Source of the DNA: Aldrovandia affinis
Taxonomy: Eukaryota > Chordata > Actinopteri > Notacanthiformes > Halosauridae
NCBI GenBank assembly: GCA_029706075.1
Contig: JAINUG010000135.1
Coordinates: forward strand, 621,501-685,500
DNA: 64,000 nt
Direction of reading: 5' to 3'
The first letter of the stretch is position 1. Each line of letters begins with the position of its first letter. Below, in pieces: positions 48,903 through 60,866 of this stretch. The notes under the pieces were generated by a model. That model saw only the letters and a list, made by a program, of their open reading frames with translations, was not told where the DNA came from and ran no database searches. Position numbers and translations under genes: made by a program.

Positions 48903-49121
48903 ATGTAGAACACAGGTGTCAAACTCATTCCATCGAGTGCCGAGTGTATGCAGGTTTCCGTTCCAACCAATGCACTACACCAGGTGATTTCACTAATTAG
49001 TTCACTTCTTCAACCAAGGGAGGGACCTAATTGAAATCACCTGGAGTAGTGCATTGGTTGCAACAAAAACCTGCACACACTCGGCACTCGATGGAATGAG
49101 TTTGACACCCCCGATGTAGAG
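48903..49121. mobile_element. Palindromic hAT-type MITE
   Basis: The element (about 48911-49113) is nearly one long inverted repeat. Left 'gtgtcaaactcattccatcg' mirrors right 'cgatggaatgagtttgacac', and complementarity continues for roughly 80 bases per arm with few mismatches. Flanking 8-mers 'atgtagaa' and 'atgtagag' match at seven of eight positions, as expected for an aged hAT target duplication. It has no coding capacity and would fold into a long hairpin. Confidence 0.85.
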
Positions 49122-49204
49122 GATGTGTCGCGGGTGACCTCTGGTACGTGAGCGTCCACTACAGAATGTGACGTCGATAAGAGTGTGATTAGTTCCCAGA
49201 GTTA

Positions 49205-49285
49205 GGGACTTGAGTCTTTAGCTCAGCAGGCTAAATCGCTCTCTTGTCACATCGAGATCCTCGGTTCGAAACTCGCTGTAGACGG
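49205..49285 (+). other. tRNA-like sequence (SINE head or tRNA pseudogene)
   Basis: An A-box-like 'tagctcagcagg' (near 49220) and B-box-like 'ggttcgaaact' (near 49262) are spaced as in a tRNA gene, and the outer bases 'gtct' and 'agac' could pair. The anticodon arm is irregular and no intact cloverleaf could be drawn with confidence. It is more likely a SINE head or decayed tRNA copy than a working tRNA gene. Confidence 0.45.
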
Positions 49286-49555
49286 AACCTACTCCGTTGC
49301 AGACGCATTGAGTAGAAGCTCCTCTCCAGCGTGATGCCTATCTGTGCTTTCTACTGAGATTGACTGTGACACAGAACATATGTGTTTTCAATTGTAACAG
49401 TGCGGTTGTTTAGCATCAGCACAATCATTTAAGGCTTTTCTATGGAATCTCTGGCTCTGTTCACGGACCCGCCTCGCCCCATCTGCAACTGATTCCACGA
49501 GGAAATAAATACAAGATTGATTTAGAGTGTTTTGATCAACGAAACACTTGCAAGC

Positions 49556-49850
49556 AGCTGTACTACCCTGTGCCCTTCTGCCAACCTGCGGAGGCTCAGC
49601 AGGTGTGGGGTTGGTTAGTACTTTGGATGCTAGACCTCCTGGGAAAGTTGCTGTTGGAAGAGGGCCAGTAGGGGGCACTCATCCCTCTGGAACAAACAGA
49701 AATCCAATGCCCCAGCACCTTCTACACTGGGCAGTAGATGATGCTGCCCTACAGATGAGACATTAACTGAGGTCATTAAAGAGCCGTCAGCACTTTTTGA
49801 AAGACAAGTGCTGTTAACGCGTGTCCTGGTCAAATTCCCACAAAAACTGG
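49556..49850 (+). mobile_element. 5S-rRNA-derived SINE (SINE3 type)
   Basis: The head resembles 5S rRNA rather than tRNA. 'gaggctcagcagg' and 'ttggttagtactttggatg' correspond to the A and C boxes of the 5S internal promoter, and 'agacctcctgggaa' follows in the normal order. The body has 'gggccagtagggggcactc' and 'gatgagacattaactgaggt', typical of the SINE3 group known from fish. The copy has internal deletions after the C-box region, and the LINE-like 3' tail is not recognisable beyond about 49850. It is inactive or at least 3'-truncated. Confidence 0.8.
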
Positions 49851-52157
49851 CAACCTGAAAATCCAGAGATAAATTGTCTACACAATCCCCTTCATTCTTT
49901 ACTGACCGTATTCGATTCCCCAGTTCGTCACTGCCTGTGAGAATTGGAGTTCTCACACTTTTAGCAGAAAAGCTCATTTTCAAAATTTCATTGTGAGAAC
50001 AGTCCACAGCGCCCTCTCAGTTCACTGCAGAGCATACTGTTGAGGAGGGGAAAAAAATCACGGAAGTTATTCAAAAGGGCCCCGCGAGAGAAACGGGTCG
50101 AACGGATTACAAAGGGCTCTCACGGAACAGGCTTCGCCTTGAAATATTGCGCGGCTGATCGGAGAGGGCGACACCGACAGCGTTTCTGCGGCTGGTCTAT
50201 TTTAACGCGCGCACCCTGGTTCAGCGGGGCCGGTCGGAGTTGGCCACCGATCGCCAGACATTAAGAGTGCTCGTAAATAAGGAGCTGCCCGGAGGCGTGC
50301 GAGCTCCAAGGGAGCGCGGTGTTGAGGCCTGGGAACAGGTGGAGCGTCAGAGCCCGCCCTGACAGACACCAAGGAGTGCAAAGGAGAGAAATATTTGGAG
50401 ACGATAGAGAGGCGCTACTAATACTTTGCACCCGGCCACTTGTCAGATGTTTTTTTTTTTCTCCCTCGTTCACTGGCGGCCTGACACCCTCTCTGATGGT
50501 ATTCGAGCCCTGACTCCCCCCCCCCCCCCCACCCCCTCGGGCTGGGATTCAACTTCAGGACGGTTCTCTACAGAACCGTCCACAGACTCGGTCCGACGTG
50601 CGTCAATCTCCGAAAGCAAACCAAAGTGGCGCTTGAGTGACGTGTTTATTTGGAATTCGCCGGGTAAGAAGAGGCCCTGATGAAAACTCTGTCCAATAAT
50701 GGTGCCTCTAATTGAAAGAGGACAAAACTTCTGGTTGAGCGCTACCCAGCTATTTGCTAATCTCAGGGCAGGAATATTGGATTTCGGGCAGTGAGACAGC
50801 AGAGCTGATGCTTGAAAAGGCATTAAGATGGGAGGAGGGGCTGACCCCCTCTCTCTCTTTTCCCAGGGGCTCTAAGGACAGATGAAACCGTGGGTCTCCT
50901 TCATTTCTCATCTGGTCCCTAACCTCCAGGTGTCGTGTCCATTGATCAATTTTCCATGGGGGAATGTAAAAACCTCTTTTTCACTGTGACCACAGTGGCA
51001 CTGTAGAATACAGTAATCAAATTTAATGAGTAGAATGAACAGGCGTTTGGGGGTGTGGGTGAAATGCGAATAACAACATGAACCCCAACAGCTAAAATAG
51101 GGTGATTTTCTTCAACATTGTGTACCTTTCTTGCTTGTGTGGGGGGTTGACTGTTCCCACTTAATCATGAGAATATTACTTCCACTGGAGGTTTAGCAGT
51201 GGAGGCAATAATTACAGAGCCTCAGACCCTTGGGTAATTGCGTTTAAGTAAATAAGGAGCTAATTCCCAGCTAGAGATCACCCGCTCTCAAAAACTCTGG
51301 TCAAAGGATACGAAGAAACAGCATTACATGCAGTCAGACACAGTAGCCGTTAGGAATGGCGGAAATGTAACATCATTACTAGCCTGCCGGGACACAGAGA
51401 AAATGTAATAAACATGCAATCAGGGGTCGAGCCACAAGTTTTGCGGTTCAAGGGAAACCTTGTTTTTTTCTCTCGTAAACTACTGAATCAATAGCTGTAG
51501 ATCATCACCCTGCACAGTGGCATAGGAGGCGGCTCCAGGCGTGTCAAAGGGCTGTTATCAGTGTTACACCAAAAACGTAAGGTTTTCACGAGCCCCTTCC
51601 ATCATTTGGTAGTTACTGCAGGGCAAAGCCTCTCTCTGAGGACCTGGGCTGTCAGTGTGGGGGCGGGTGTCAAAGGCCTCCTTAAGACGGAGGGAATGTG
51701 TTGAATCTGGGTGACAGTAAGCGATGTAGGACAAGCGAAGGGTGGCGGGATAAAATCTGCCGGTAACAGGCAGCACTCAGGGGTCTGTCCCGATGACAAA
51801 TGCTTGGCGCACTCGGCGGCCACACAGGCTATTTGCGGCACGAAATGGAATGCTTGCTCAAGTGAAATGATTTGACCCTTAACCCCCCGCACAACACCGG
51901 TGTTTGAGAGGAAATGAAAAGACACCTTGCTGTATGTTTTTGTTTTTTTTCCTTTCGTTTAAAACTCCCTTTTTCAGATATTCGCAAGAGTAACGATTTA
52001 CATACATTCTCAACATGCCTCAAAGGAAACGAATCTAATGGGGGTTGTGTACTACCTAATTATTATTATTATTATTACCGAGGCAGAGGGAACAGCATAG
52101 GGGTATTTCACAAAGTGGGATTAAGGAGTTAGCCGTAGCTACTTAGCCTACCTCTGA
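49851..52157. other. Unique sequence with a CpG-rich patch
   Basis: 50060-50340 and 50550-50640 contain frequent CpGs. A poly-C run lies at about 50517-50531 and an (ATT)n run at 52060-52077. No gene or repeat family was recognised. Confidence 0.45.
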
Positions 52158-52245
52158 CCTATTTATACAGCTGTATATTCAGGTTATGTACCTTGCTCAA
52201 GGGTACAACACCAGTCCCTTACCTGGGATTTTAACCTCATTTAAG
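52158..52245 (-). mobile_element. SINE middle fragment
   Basis: The segment 'atttatacagctgtatattc' through 'taccttgctcaagggtacaa' to 'acctgggattttaacct' corresponds to the middle and B-box region of the minus-strand SINEs at 40221 and 48115. Both the conserved tail and the head are missing. Confidence 0.7.
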
Positions 52246-54619
52246 GTAATATTCCCACGCCACAACATTTATCATTTAAATGGATACAATTGTTTGGGGC
52301 TGATTTCCATTGCTTTCCTTCAACACAAACGCCATTCTCACTCTCACTATTCCACACCACTGCTGTACAGTATCCTTCCTCGGTTGAGACCGGACCGGTT
52401 CCCGTGATGCTGCTATCACGCTGGCAAAAAATGTCGTCACTTAGCATACACGGAGGCCAGATTCGAGGAAAACCAAGAGCGAGCTGAGAGAATGTTTTTG
52501 TTTTGTTTGGGGTTTTTTTTTTCTCATCAGGCGGCACAAATCATGTGTGAGGGTAATGGAAGGAGAGTTAATTCCCAGTAATTGCTTCGCGAGGCAGCTT
52601 GGAAGCGGCCTGCGTCATGCGGCTGACTATAAAACATATTAAAAGCTCCACATCAGCAAAGTTCGCCAGATGGCCCCTGAGACAAGAGACCGGGGCATGG
52701 ATGATGAGCTCGCCCCGACAAACCCATTCCGTCTTGGTTTAGACAGTGATCCATGTTCATGTTGTCAGGGGGGCTCCGCTCGCATTATTGTTTCCCGGCA
52801 TCTATGGTCCAATAGAAACCCGGTGATTTTGGGTGAAAAAGCCCGACCGCTTTTGTTTGCGGGTTTCAACCAAACGTCACGCAATAGTGCCAATGCATTA
52901 TTATAATGGATATCTGCGTAGCAGATTCCCTCGTATCGATTAATGCTGCTCAGGTTTTACATTTCACACATTCAGACCGTTCATTATATTTAAGCAAGTC
53001 AGGTTTGTTAGGCCTGAGAACGTTACTTCGGGAGTAAAACAGAGTGGCCCCCCACCCCACGGAGAATTAAAATCTGTAATTTTCTTTGTACAGGCTCAGC
53101 TCCTAAACAATCAGTCCACATTACGATCCAACAGTGTTCAATGTTTACACCATTATTTACAACAAATAAGACAGAGCATAACAACCATACGAAATTGCAT
53201 TCAATGCTGTTCAGCCACTAATTATTACTGTAAATGCGGGCAAAATAAATTCCAGTATGGAAACGCATAATCGAAAACATCTTCAGCAAACATGTACTTT
53301 TCATATCATGTTAAATGACCAAAAATGTCTTACTTGGCTCCACCTCGCAATCATTATTTCCGCGGCTGACATTTACGGGCTGTTTTGAACATATTCATAA
53401 GCCTGGTACTCATTAGAAAATAAGATTTATGCATCACTGTGCAAGTTTATGGGTTTACTTAGCCTAAATCCAATTTCCCCTGAATGTGATTCTAAAGAAC
53501 TAATTTCATTTCTGGGATGGATTTTTTTTTTTTTTAATGCCCTAATTACAGTGATGTTGCAGCAGAAACAAATTGGCTCAACACCTTGCGCTCATTAGAC
53601 ATGCGGCGTGCACAGGCAGGAATACGCTTGGCTAATCAAGGTGTGTCTCTGTGTAAATGCCAGCAAGGTACAAAAGTCTCCCCTCGGTTTCATTTTATCA
53701 GCCAAATAGCACTAATTCCAGTGGGAAAAAATAATAATTTCCCTCCCTTTTTGTAAGAGAAGTGTCCCGTGTCACAACATTGTTCAGCAGGCACCCTGAC
53801 ACAGTGTAATCCTGTGTTAATTCGTTTAAATAGGGGTTGTTTCAGACCGGTGAATTGCTGGCAGTCACAATTCAAAAAACAGGCAGCTCGAATTTAAACT
53901 TTTGTGTTCTGATGAAGAATGAAGGGGAGCGGCAGCCTCTGGCTCCTCAGGGTCCCTAGGTTCACCCCTGTTTGTGCGGGCTGCCAATCTTCTCTTCAAA
54001 TGCGCAGGACTCCAGAATGAAGTCAGATTGCTTCTGAGAAGTGTTCCATACACCTCAGAAGCAAAGGGTTTTTTTTTGGTATGGAATTGAGTCGATATTA
54101 ATGTGGAAGAACAGAACCCCTAAGCCACAACTGGCAAGTCTTTGACATGAGCGCATCGCTTTAGATCACCTTCCATATCCATATTTCGGGGAGAAAAAAA
54201 AAAAGATGAAACCTGAAATTCATTCTGTGATGGCGGAGACGCACGTCCGCCGTGCTGTGGCGTGGCCAGATTACAGCCGAACGCATCACATTCATACACT
54301 TGTAATGGTGCGTTTCAAATACAGGCCTCTCAATGAACAGCATAGCACAGACATGAAGCCCTTTTCTTGGGACAACGTTTGCATGTTTCCCCTCCTGCTG
54401 CCTTGCGCCATTCATTACGGTCAGATTGCGCTGGCAGCCTTTCATCGTTCTGACAATAAACTGCAGGAGCATCCGTGGAAAGAGAAATCCCACAAAAGAT
54501 GAGGATGGATTCTGTAACCACTGGGAGGAAAATATGAATGAGTAATCACATATGTAATGGATGATGTACATTAATGGATATATTGGTTTGGCAAGCATTC
54601 ATCCGCTGAAAATCCCAGC
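52246..54619. other. Unique sequence, candidate conserved non-coding blocks
   Basis: No gene or transposon was recognised. Intervals 52560-52930 and 53330-53690 are free of simple repeats and contain several homeodomain-like 'attaat' or 'ctaatta' words, which suggests (but does not show) regulatory DNA. Confidence 0.35.
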
Positions 54620-54900
54620 TCTGACCATGCTGAGTTCAAGCTGAAGCTTGTCTGTGCTGCTTTATACATGAACTATAAAACTGATCTGTGCTGGTTTATA
54701 GATGGACTATAACTGCTCTGTGCCGGTTTATAAATAGGCTATACATCATCAAGTTGGAAAATTAACTGGGCACAAGCTGGACTGCAGACGGTCAAGCTGG
54801 TAAACGAGCTGGTCTTTGCTGTTGTATAACTGGTTATGCTAGATCGTAGCCGGTCTGACTGGGAAATATACTGGTCTGTTTGTTCCAGTTGGCTCTCCCA
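54620..54900. repeat. Imperfect tandem repeat region
   Basis: Variants of 'gtgctggtttata' and 'ggactataactg' recur at roughly 40-bp intervals, followed by recurrent 'gctggt' words up to about 54890. The pattern resembles a decayed minisatellite or palindromic element. Unit boundaries are not sharp. Confidence 0.5.
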
Positions 54901-55047
54901 CTGTGGATTTTGTCTGGAAATGACGCTTTGTGTGCACAGCTAAGTATCTGCTTTGAGGTGCAGTACACTATTCAAATCTACAGGTGCATTATGGATAGTA
55001 TCAGTGAGCCATACACTACACTACATGTCACTGTACAGTATATTCAC

Positions 55048-55066
55048 CTATATATATATATATATA
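55048..55066. repeat. (TA)n microsatellite
   Basis: Short uninterrupted TA run. Confidence 0.85.
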
Positions 55067-57017
55067 GACCTATATTCACATATACTTATTTAAGATGAGG
55101 ATTTTTTCCTGTACCTCTAGGGGCGCTATGCAGCTTATACCTAATTAATAATAATAAAGACTGATGTATTGGTTTTATAGTAGAAATAGCTCATATAGTA
55201 TATAAATATACTGTGTATATATATATATATATATATGTTTATCTTTTCTTTCTTTTGCCATTTTGCTTCATAGCCATTTTCATTACATAATTCAAACACT
55301 TCAGTTTCTTAAAAAAGTGCTGTTGTAAATGATACAGACAGATTAATTGAAAGCATTATTTTCTCAAGACATTGATTTAAAAAACGTTTTATTCATCTCA
55401 TTTATGTAAAAGTCGTATATTCACAGACATCCATTCAGTGCATCCTTACATGCACTGTCAGGATAAATATACAGCAGTTTCAAGTAGGCCTATTCATTAA
55501 ATAAATACACCTTTCAACTGTATTTCGGAATTTGTACACATACACTCGCTATGTTAATTATCAAACATTCACTTGCTAAATCGTCGGGTGACGTCGGCTT
55601 AATGGTTTCACAGCATAATGTGAGGAACAGAAGCACTAGAGCTCCTGTCATGCAAGAGGAAATAATAGAGAAAAAAATTTCACAGATGAGTAACACCCCC
55701 ATTTGGCAAATTCCCCATATTTTACGGAACAGAAAAGGAATTATTAGAAACATGAATAGAAACAGAGTGAAACTTTCACATATTGATATTAAGTAAGGCT
55801 AAGAGCCCAAGGCAGCCGACTGTGAGTAACAGGCTCCCAAACTGTGGGTATGAAAAAGATACTGTGATTAATTGCCCAAGGATATAGCAACCGCAAATGA
55901 GAAAATCAAAAAAAAAAAAACATTTAAAAAAGGGACTCGTTCAAACAATAAGAAACATGATTCAATTTAAACATCCAATCTCAAAGCAATTTCTCCCCTG
56001 TCCTCCACACGTGAATGAGCTACTGGGGGAATTTTTGTCATTTTATGCGGCAGACGGCGCTTGTTTGACATGTGCCGTAAGTCAGAGAACAGCATCTCCT
56101 CATGTTTCTTTTGCAGGGAAAGTTCAGCTTGTTCCACCCTTTTGACGCTAACAAGGACCTGTTTCGGATAACACGATTCTATTCAAGTGAACTTCACACC
56201 GCATCAACAGCAATCATTCGAATAATTAGACAGAGCCGTTTCAGTTCGGTCTCAGCTCTGAAATGTTTCAGAGTATGAAACAATTCAGTCGTGGATGCTG
56301 TTTGACGACAGTTCTGTAAGGCATCCCACAACAGGTCAGTCTCTACAGACTGTCCCTACGCACATCGTCCGTCAGTCCCTGCACACGGACAGCGCTAGAC
56401 AGTCATCTCTCTTCGGGGCACCGCAATTTCCCAGCCAGACAGATGAGTTTTGCTCCGAGGAGGACCAGATGTCGGGGGCGAGCGTGTCACCAGCCCTGTT
56501 AGACACAAGCCATCGGAGGCGAACACAGCATTTCGTCTGATGACCTCGCAGTTTAAGGCGGTACCAGCTAGAGGGAAAACATCATGCAGTTTGATAAGAG
56601 TCCCCCACCTGTCCCCTTTCAGGTTCATGGGATCACTTGCAACTCTGAAACTCTGAGGAGGCTAAAAGTGACATTCCACGAGGCTAAAACAGGAAAGAAT
56701 ATCAAATTCACTCGACTTACACCCGCACCTAGCCTAACCTCCGAGTCACTCCTGAAATGATTCCCTTTCACCCAAGGGGCATTTTTGCCCATTTCCGCCT
56801 AGTTGCCCATGCGCAAATTTAAGTCATTGAAGGTGTGAAGTATGAGGAGGAATCACACGGTCTTGGTGTCATATGAAAGGAAACATCTTGAAATGTATGG
56901 TGGTCTACATCAGATTATTGAAGAGAATACAGAGAGATTACTGAGAGAACAAGTGTTCAAAGAGAAAGTAAAGACAAAATATGTCAAAGCATAACATGTT
57001 TTTCCCTTTTATTTTAA
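55067..57017. other. AT-rich unique sequence
   Basis: A second TA run lies at about 55212-55235 and a poly-A tract at about 55908-55920. No gene was recognised up to the start of the LINE. Confidence 0.5.
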
Positions 57018-57600
57018 GTCTTAATTTTACAGAACACCTCTCATGCTGCTGAAGAACTGCTGAACATCCGACTTGCCACACCATCTGATCTGAAACCGGA
57101 CTTCGTATATTCTACGGATGTTTTGAACATTTTAGTGAGCGGAGCGACAGCTCTCCACAGAAGATTCAGGAAACGCACACAGGGAAAGCGGGCAGGAGCA
57201 CTGGCCCGGCTGCGGCGGACGGGTTTTAGGACCCCTTTACCTAGTATTCACCTGGCGAACGTCCGCTCCCTGGGAAACAAGATGGACGAGCTGCTGCTGC
57301 TCAACGGAACCAACAAGGATTTCTCTCCCTCTGCGGCACTGTGCTTCACAGAAACCTGGCTCAGCGAAACTACACCGGACTGTGCAATACAGCTACCAGG
57401 TTTCCATCTCCATAGAGCAGACCATGTCGCGGAACTGTCGGGGAAATCCCAGAGGCGGAATCTGCTTCTATGTGAACGAAGGTCGGTGTACTGATGTCAC
57501 AGAGCTATCGAAATCTTGTTGTCCAGAACTGGAATCATTATTCATAAACTGCAAACCGTTTTATTCACCGTGGGAGTTTTCCTCCACAATTCTGGTCTAA
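57018..57600 (+). pseudogene. LINE endonuclease domain, partial
   Basis: The apurinic-like endonuclease would nick target DNA to prime reverse transcription. Visible are 'HLANVRSLGNKMDEL' (57249-57293) and 'CFTETWLSE' (57342-57368, with the ET-W motif of the active site). After a frameshift near 57440-57455 come 'GGICFYVNEGRC' and 'CKPFYSPWEFSS'. The open frame extends upstream to about 57018 without a clear start. The C-terminal half of the domain, normally holding further catalytic residues and an S-D-H motif, is absent. The frame stops at 57598-57600, directly before reverse-transcriptase linker sequence. Confidence 0.8.
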
Positions 57601-57615
57601 CCTTAATGTGTTCTA

Positions 57616-59071
57616 TTGCCGCTTGAAAGGGCAATGGTCACACCCCTCCCCCGCTCCAATTCACACCTAGCACTGGCAATGCTCCCCACCCCACCCCACC
57701 TCCCTGCCTCCCTGCCTGCACTGAAGATCTGTGAAGAGGACATCTGCAGACTTTTCCAGAGACAAAAAACCAGGAAGGCAGCGGGGCCGGACCAAGTCTC
57801 ACCCACCCGTTTGAAGGCCTGTGCTGAATCACTAGCACCTGTCTTCACCAGGATTTTCAACAGGTCACTGGAGCTATGTGAAGTTCCCTCCTGCTTCAAG
57901 CAGTCCACAATAGTTCCAGTCCCCAAAAAGCACAGAATCACAGGACTAAATGACTACAGGCCTGTTGCACTAACCTCTGTAGTCATGAAGTCCTTTGAGA
58001 GGCTAGTGCTGGCCCACCTGAAAACCACCACAGCCCCCCTGCTGGACCCCCTGCAGTTCGCCTACCGGGCCAACAGGTCAGTGGATGACGCAGTCAACGT
58101 GGGATTACACCACATTCTCCACCATCTTGGCCGCCCGGGGATGCATGTACGGATCCTGTTTCTGGACTTCAGCATTCAACACGATCATCCCGGAACTACT
58201 CCACTCCCAACTCTCCCAGCTCACTGTGTCTGCCTCCATCTGTCAGTGAATTACCAGTTTCCTCACTGACAGAAAGCAGCAAGTGAGGCTGGGGGGAACT
58301 CACATCCACCACCCGATCAACCAGCACAGGCGCGCCGCAGGGCTGCGTGCTCTCCTCTTCTCCCTGTACACCAACGACTGCACCTCCAGCGGCCCCTCTG
58401 TTAAACTTCCGAAGTTTGCGGACGACACAACCGTCACTGGTCTCATACGAGACGGGGATGAGTCCGCATACAGAGGGGAGGTTGAACGGCTGGCCCTCTG
58501 GTGCAGTCACAACAACCTTGAGCTGAACACGCTGAAGACAGTGGAGATGACAGTGAACTTCAGAAGGCACCCCCCTCCTCTGACCCCGGCCGTGGAGACC
58601 TTCAAGTTCCTGGGAACTACAATCTCCCAGGACCTGAAGTGGGAGACCAACATCGTCTCCATCGCAAAAAAGGCCCAGCAGAGGATGCATTTCCTGCGCC
58701 AGCTGAGGAAGTTCAACCTGCCTCAGGAACTGTTGGTGCAGCAATCACGCAGCTGTGATTGAGTCTGTCCTCTCCACCTCCATAACAGTGTGGTTTGGCA
58801 CTGCCACAAAACAGGACACACCAGCTACAGCGCATCCATCATCAGGTCTGCAGAAAGGATTATTGGACTAAACGTGCCCTCACCCCAAGACCTCTTCACC
58901 GAGAGAGCCAGGGGGAAGTGGGCGGGGAAGATCATTGCCGACCCCTCTCACCCTGGCCACCACATCTTCGAACTCCTCCCCTCCGGAGGGCGCTTCAGAG
59001 CACTGCACACCAGAACTTCCAGACACAGGAACAGCTTCTTCCCACACGCCATCACTCTACTGAACAATTAG
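57616..59071 (+). pseudogene. LINE reverse transcriptase, frameshifted
   Basis: The domain copies element RNA into DNA at the nicked target. Motifs in order: 'RKAAGPDQVSPTRLKAC' (57772-57822), 'LNDYRPVALTSVVMKSFE' (near 57950-58000), 'LQFAYRANRSVDDAV' (near 58050-58100) and 'FLDFS' (near 58160). After frameshifts near 58172 and 58300-58350 come 'LFSLYTNDC' and the catalytic 'FADDTT' (58415-58432). Further on are 'GTTISQDLKW', 'SAERIIGLNVPS' and 'IIADPSHPGHH', ending at a TAG stop at 59069-59071. At least three shifts of frame interrupt it, including one between about 58740 and 58800. The aspartate pair is intact but the gene is dead. Confidence 0.85.
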
Positions 59072-59420
59072 CCGAGCTATGTGACCTGGGGCAATGCCTG
59101 TCAATCATAGTATTACGCACCCACAGCCATGTTCGTTGTGCAATAATTTATTCATACTTTCTTATATTTAGTATATTTATTTACATATATTTAGCATATG
59201 CACTTTAGTCACCAGTCACTTTAGTCGCTGTGCATGACAGCACCACTGTTTACTGTAGGAACCTACTTTTAAAAAACCTACTCTTGTTGTTGATTGTCAT
59301 TACTGTTGTTGATTGTTGATTGTTGAATATAAGTACAGTGTGAGTTACTATGAACCAGAGTCAAATTCCTTACATGTGTAAAAGCATGTTTGGCCAATAA
59401 AACCCAATTCTGATTTATAT

Positions 59421-60399
59421 AGTACCACTTAGAAGAAAGATAAAAAGACACTGATTATGCAGCATGCCAGCAACATCCGTACAAAACCTTTAGTTGACTG
59501 AATTTTAAAAAAACCCAGAGATATTTGGGTTTTTAATAAAAACTGGGAGGTAGTGTCTTGTTTCCCAAAAACCTCTCCAAATTTTTCCACGCACAACACG
59601 CACATCTCATTCCCTCTCCATTACTGTAAAACACATCTAATTACTATATGGATAAGTAGGAACCAAATATGGGGAACATGTTTATCTAACTTCATTTACA
59701 AATTGAATCCAATTACAACCAAAATAGAATGAGCCCAAATGTTTTGACCACTGAGCTGAAATAACTCAGCTAAGCATAAAAGTGACGCACATTTTGAACG
59801 TCTTGTGCCATTAGCGTCCCTGTTTGACAGGCAGTGACAGGAGGCGCAACGACAACGCTGATCCATTGCCTCTCAATATGAAATATTATGCTTCTTGGGC
59901 GTATGGCAGTAGGCTCCCAATCTTCATCAGAAACATCACCGAGAGCATAAATAAGAAATAAAGTCGTGATTTATGGGCAATAGTCATTTGCAGAGTGTCT
60001 CTAAGCACAAAATGGAATGGTTATGAAGGGCATGCGAGCATAAAGCATTTCAATTTAAAAGCAAGAAAAGGAAACATTTGGCCATCATGTCAGTGGCCAT
60101 CGGGAGATCCGAGAGACAACTGCAGTACCGCGTAGCGGCAGACATCGTCAGAGGAGTTTGCCCTGTGGCTGTGGAAACCGAACAATGATGGCAACTCAGC
60201 AGCCGCTAATGTTAGCCACACTAGCATTGCACACAAGCCTCCCAGCAGATTCCCCAAAGTGACAACACCAGATGACCTGTCCTTGGCGTTGACAAACACA
60301 ATCAGGTGATATTAGATGGATGCCTAAATTGGTACTCCTGACTTATTTTTACATTCAAGAAGCTGAATGAGATTGTTGGCACCAGATAGCCAGTTAGCC
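59421..60399. other. Unique AT-rich sequence
   Basis: No gene or repeat was recognised between the LINE and the dispersed repeat copy B. Confidence 0.5.
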
Positions 60400-60822
60400 A
60401 GCCAACCAAATAACATGTGCAAGCCACGGGCTGCTCAATCTGTCTAGCTAATAATTCTGAGTTGCATTCTGTGTCAAGCAAATACTGAATTTGATTTGTT
60501 CCACATTCCTTCTATTTGACATTGGGATAACTGTTACTATTTCTAAAGATATATATTGGTGCCGTGGATTTTTAAAAAAATTTAGACACCCAACAACTGT
60601 GCAGACTGTCCATCAGTATTGTGCAGTTAACTTGTGAGAGGTCTCTTGATGAGTCTCTGTGATTCTGTCGCAAAGCCCAAGCGAGGCGCAATGTTGTGGC
60701 ATGATGATAAAGTAGCCTGTTGCTGCTGGTAACGTCAACATGCAGCGTTTGAGAAGCGGTATTTAGTTGCGCCCCCTGTGAGTTTCAGATGCCCCCCCAT
60801 TGATTTGCTCCTGGCACTGAGC

Positions 60823-60866
<44 letters not shown>

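Larger units (their letters stand above)
57018..59420 (+). mobile_element. L2-type LINE, internally deleted and frameshifted
   Basis: This is the largest mobile-element relic here. Order along the plus strand: the start of an endonuclease domain (57018-57600), an abrupt junction at about 57600-57615, a reverse transcriptase domain (57616 to about 58760), a C-terminal region ending at 59071, and a non-coding 3' region. The 3' end is near 59420 with 'ggccaataaaacccaattct', the usual style of L2 3' termini. The 5' end is truncated, because a full element would carry more upstream sequence. Several frameshifts break the reading frame, so it cannot encode an active protein. Clade assignment rests on the motifs listed for its coding parts. 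Confidence 0.85.
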
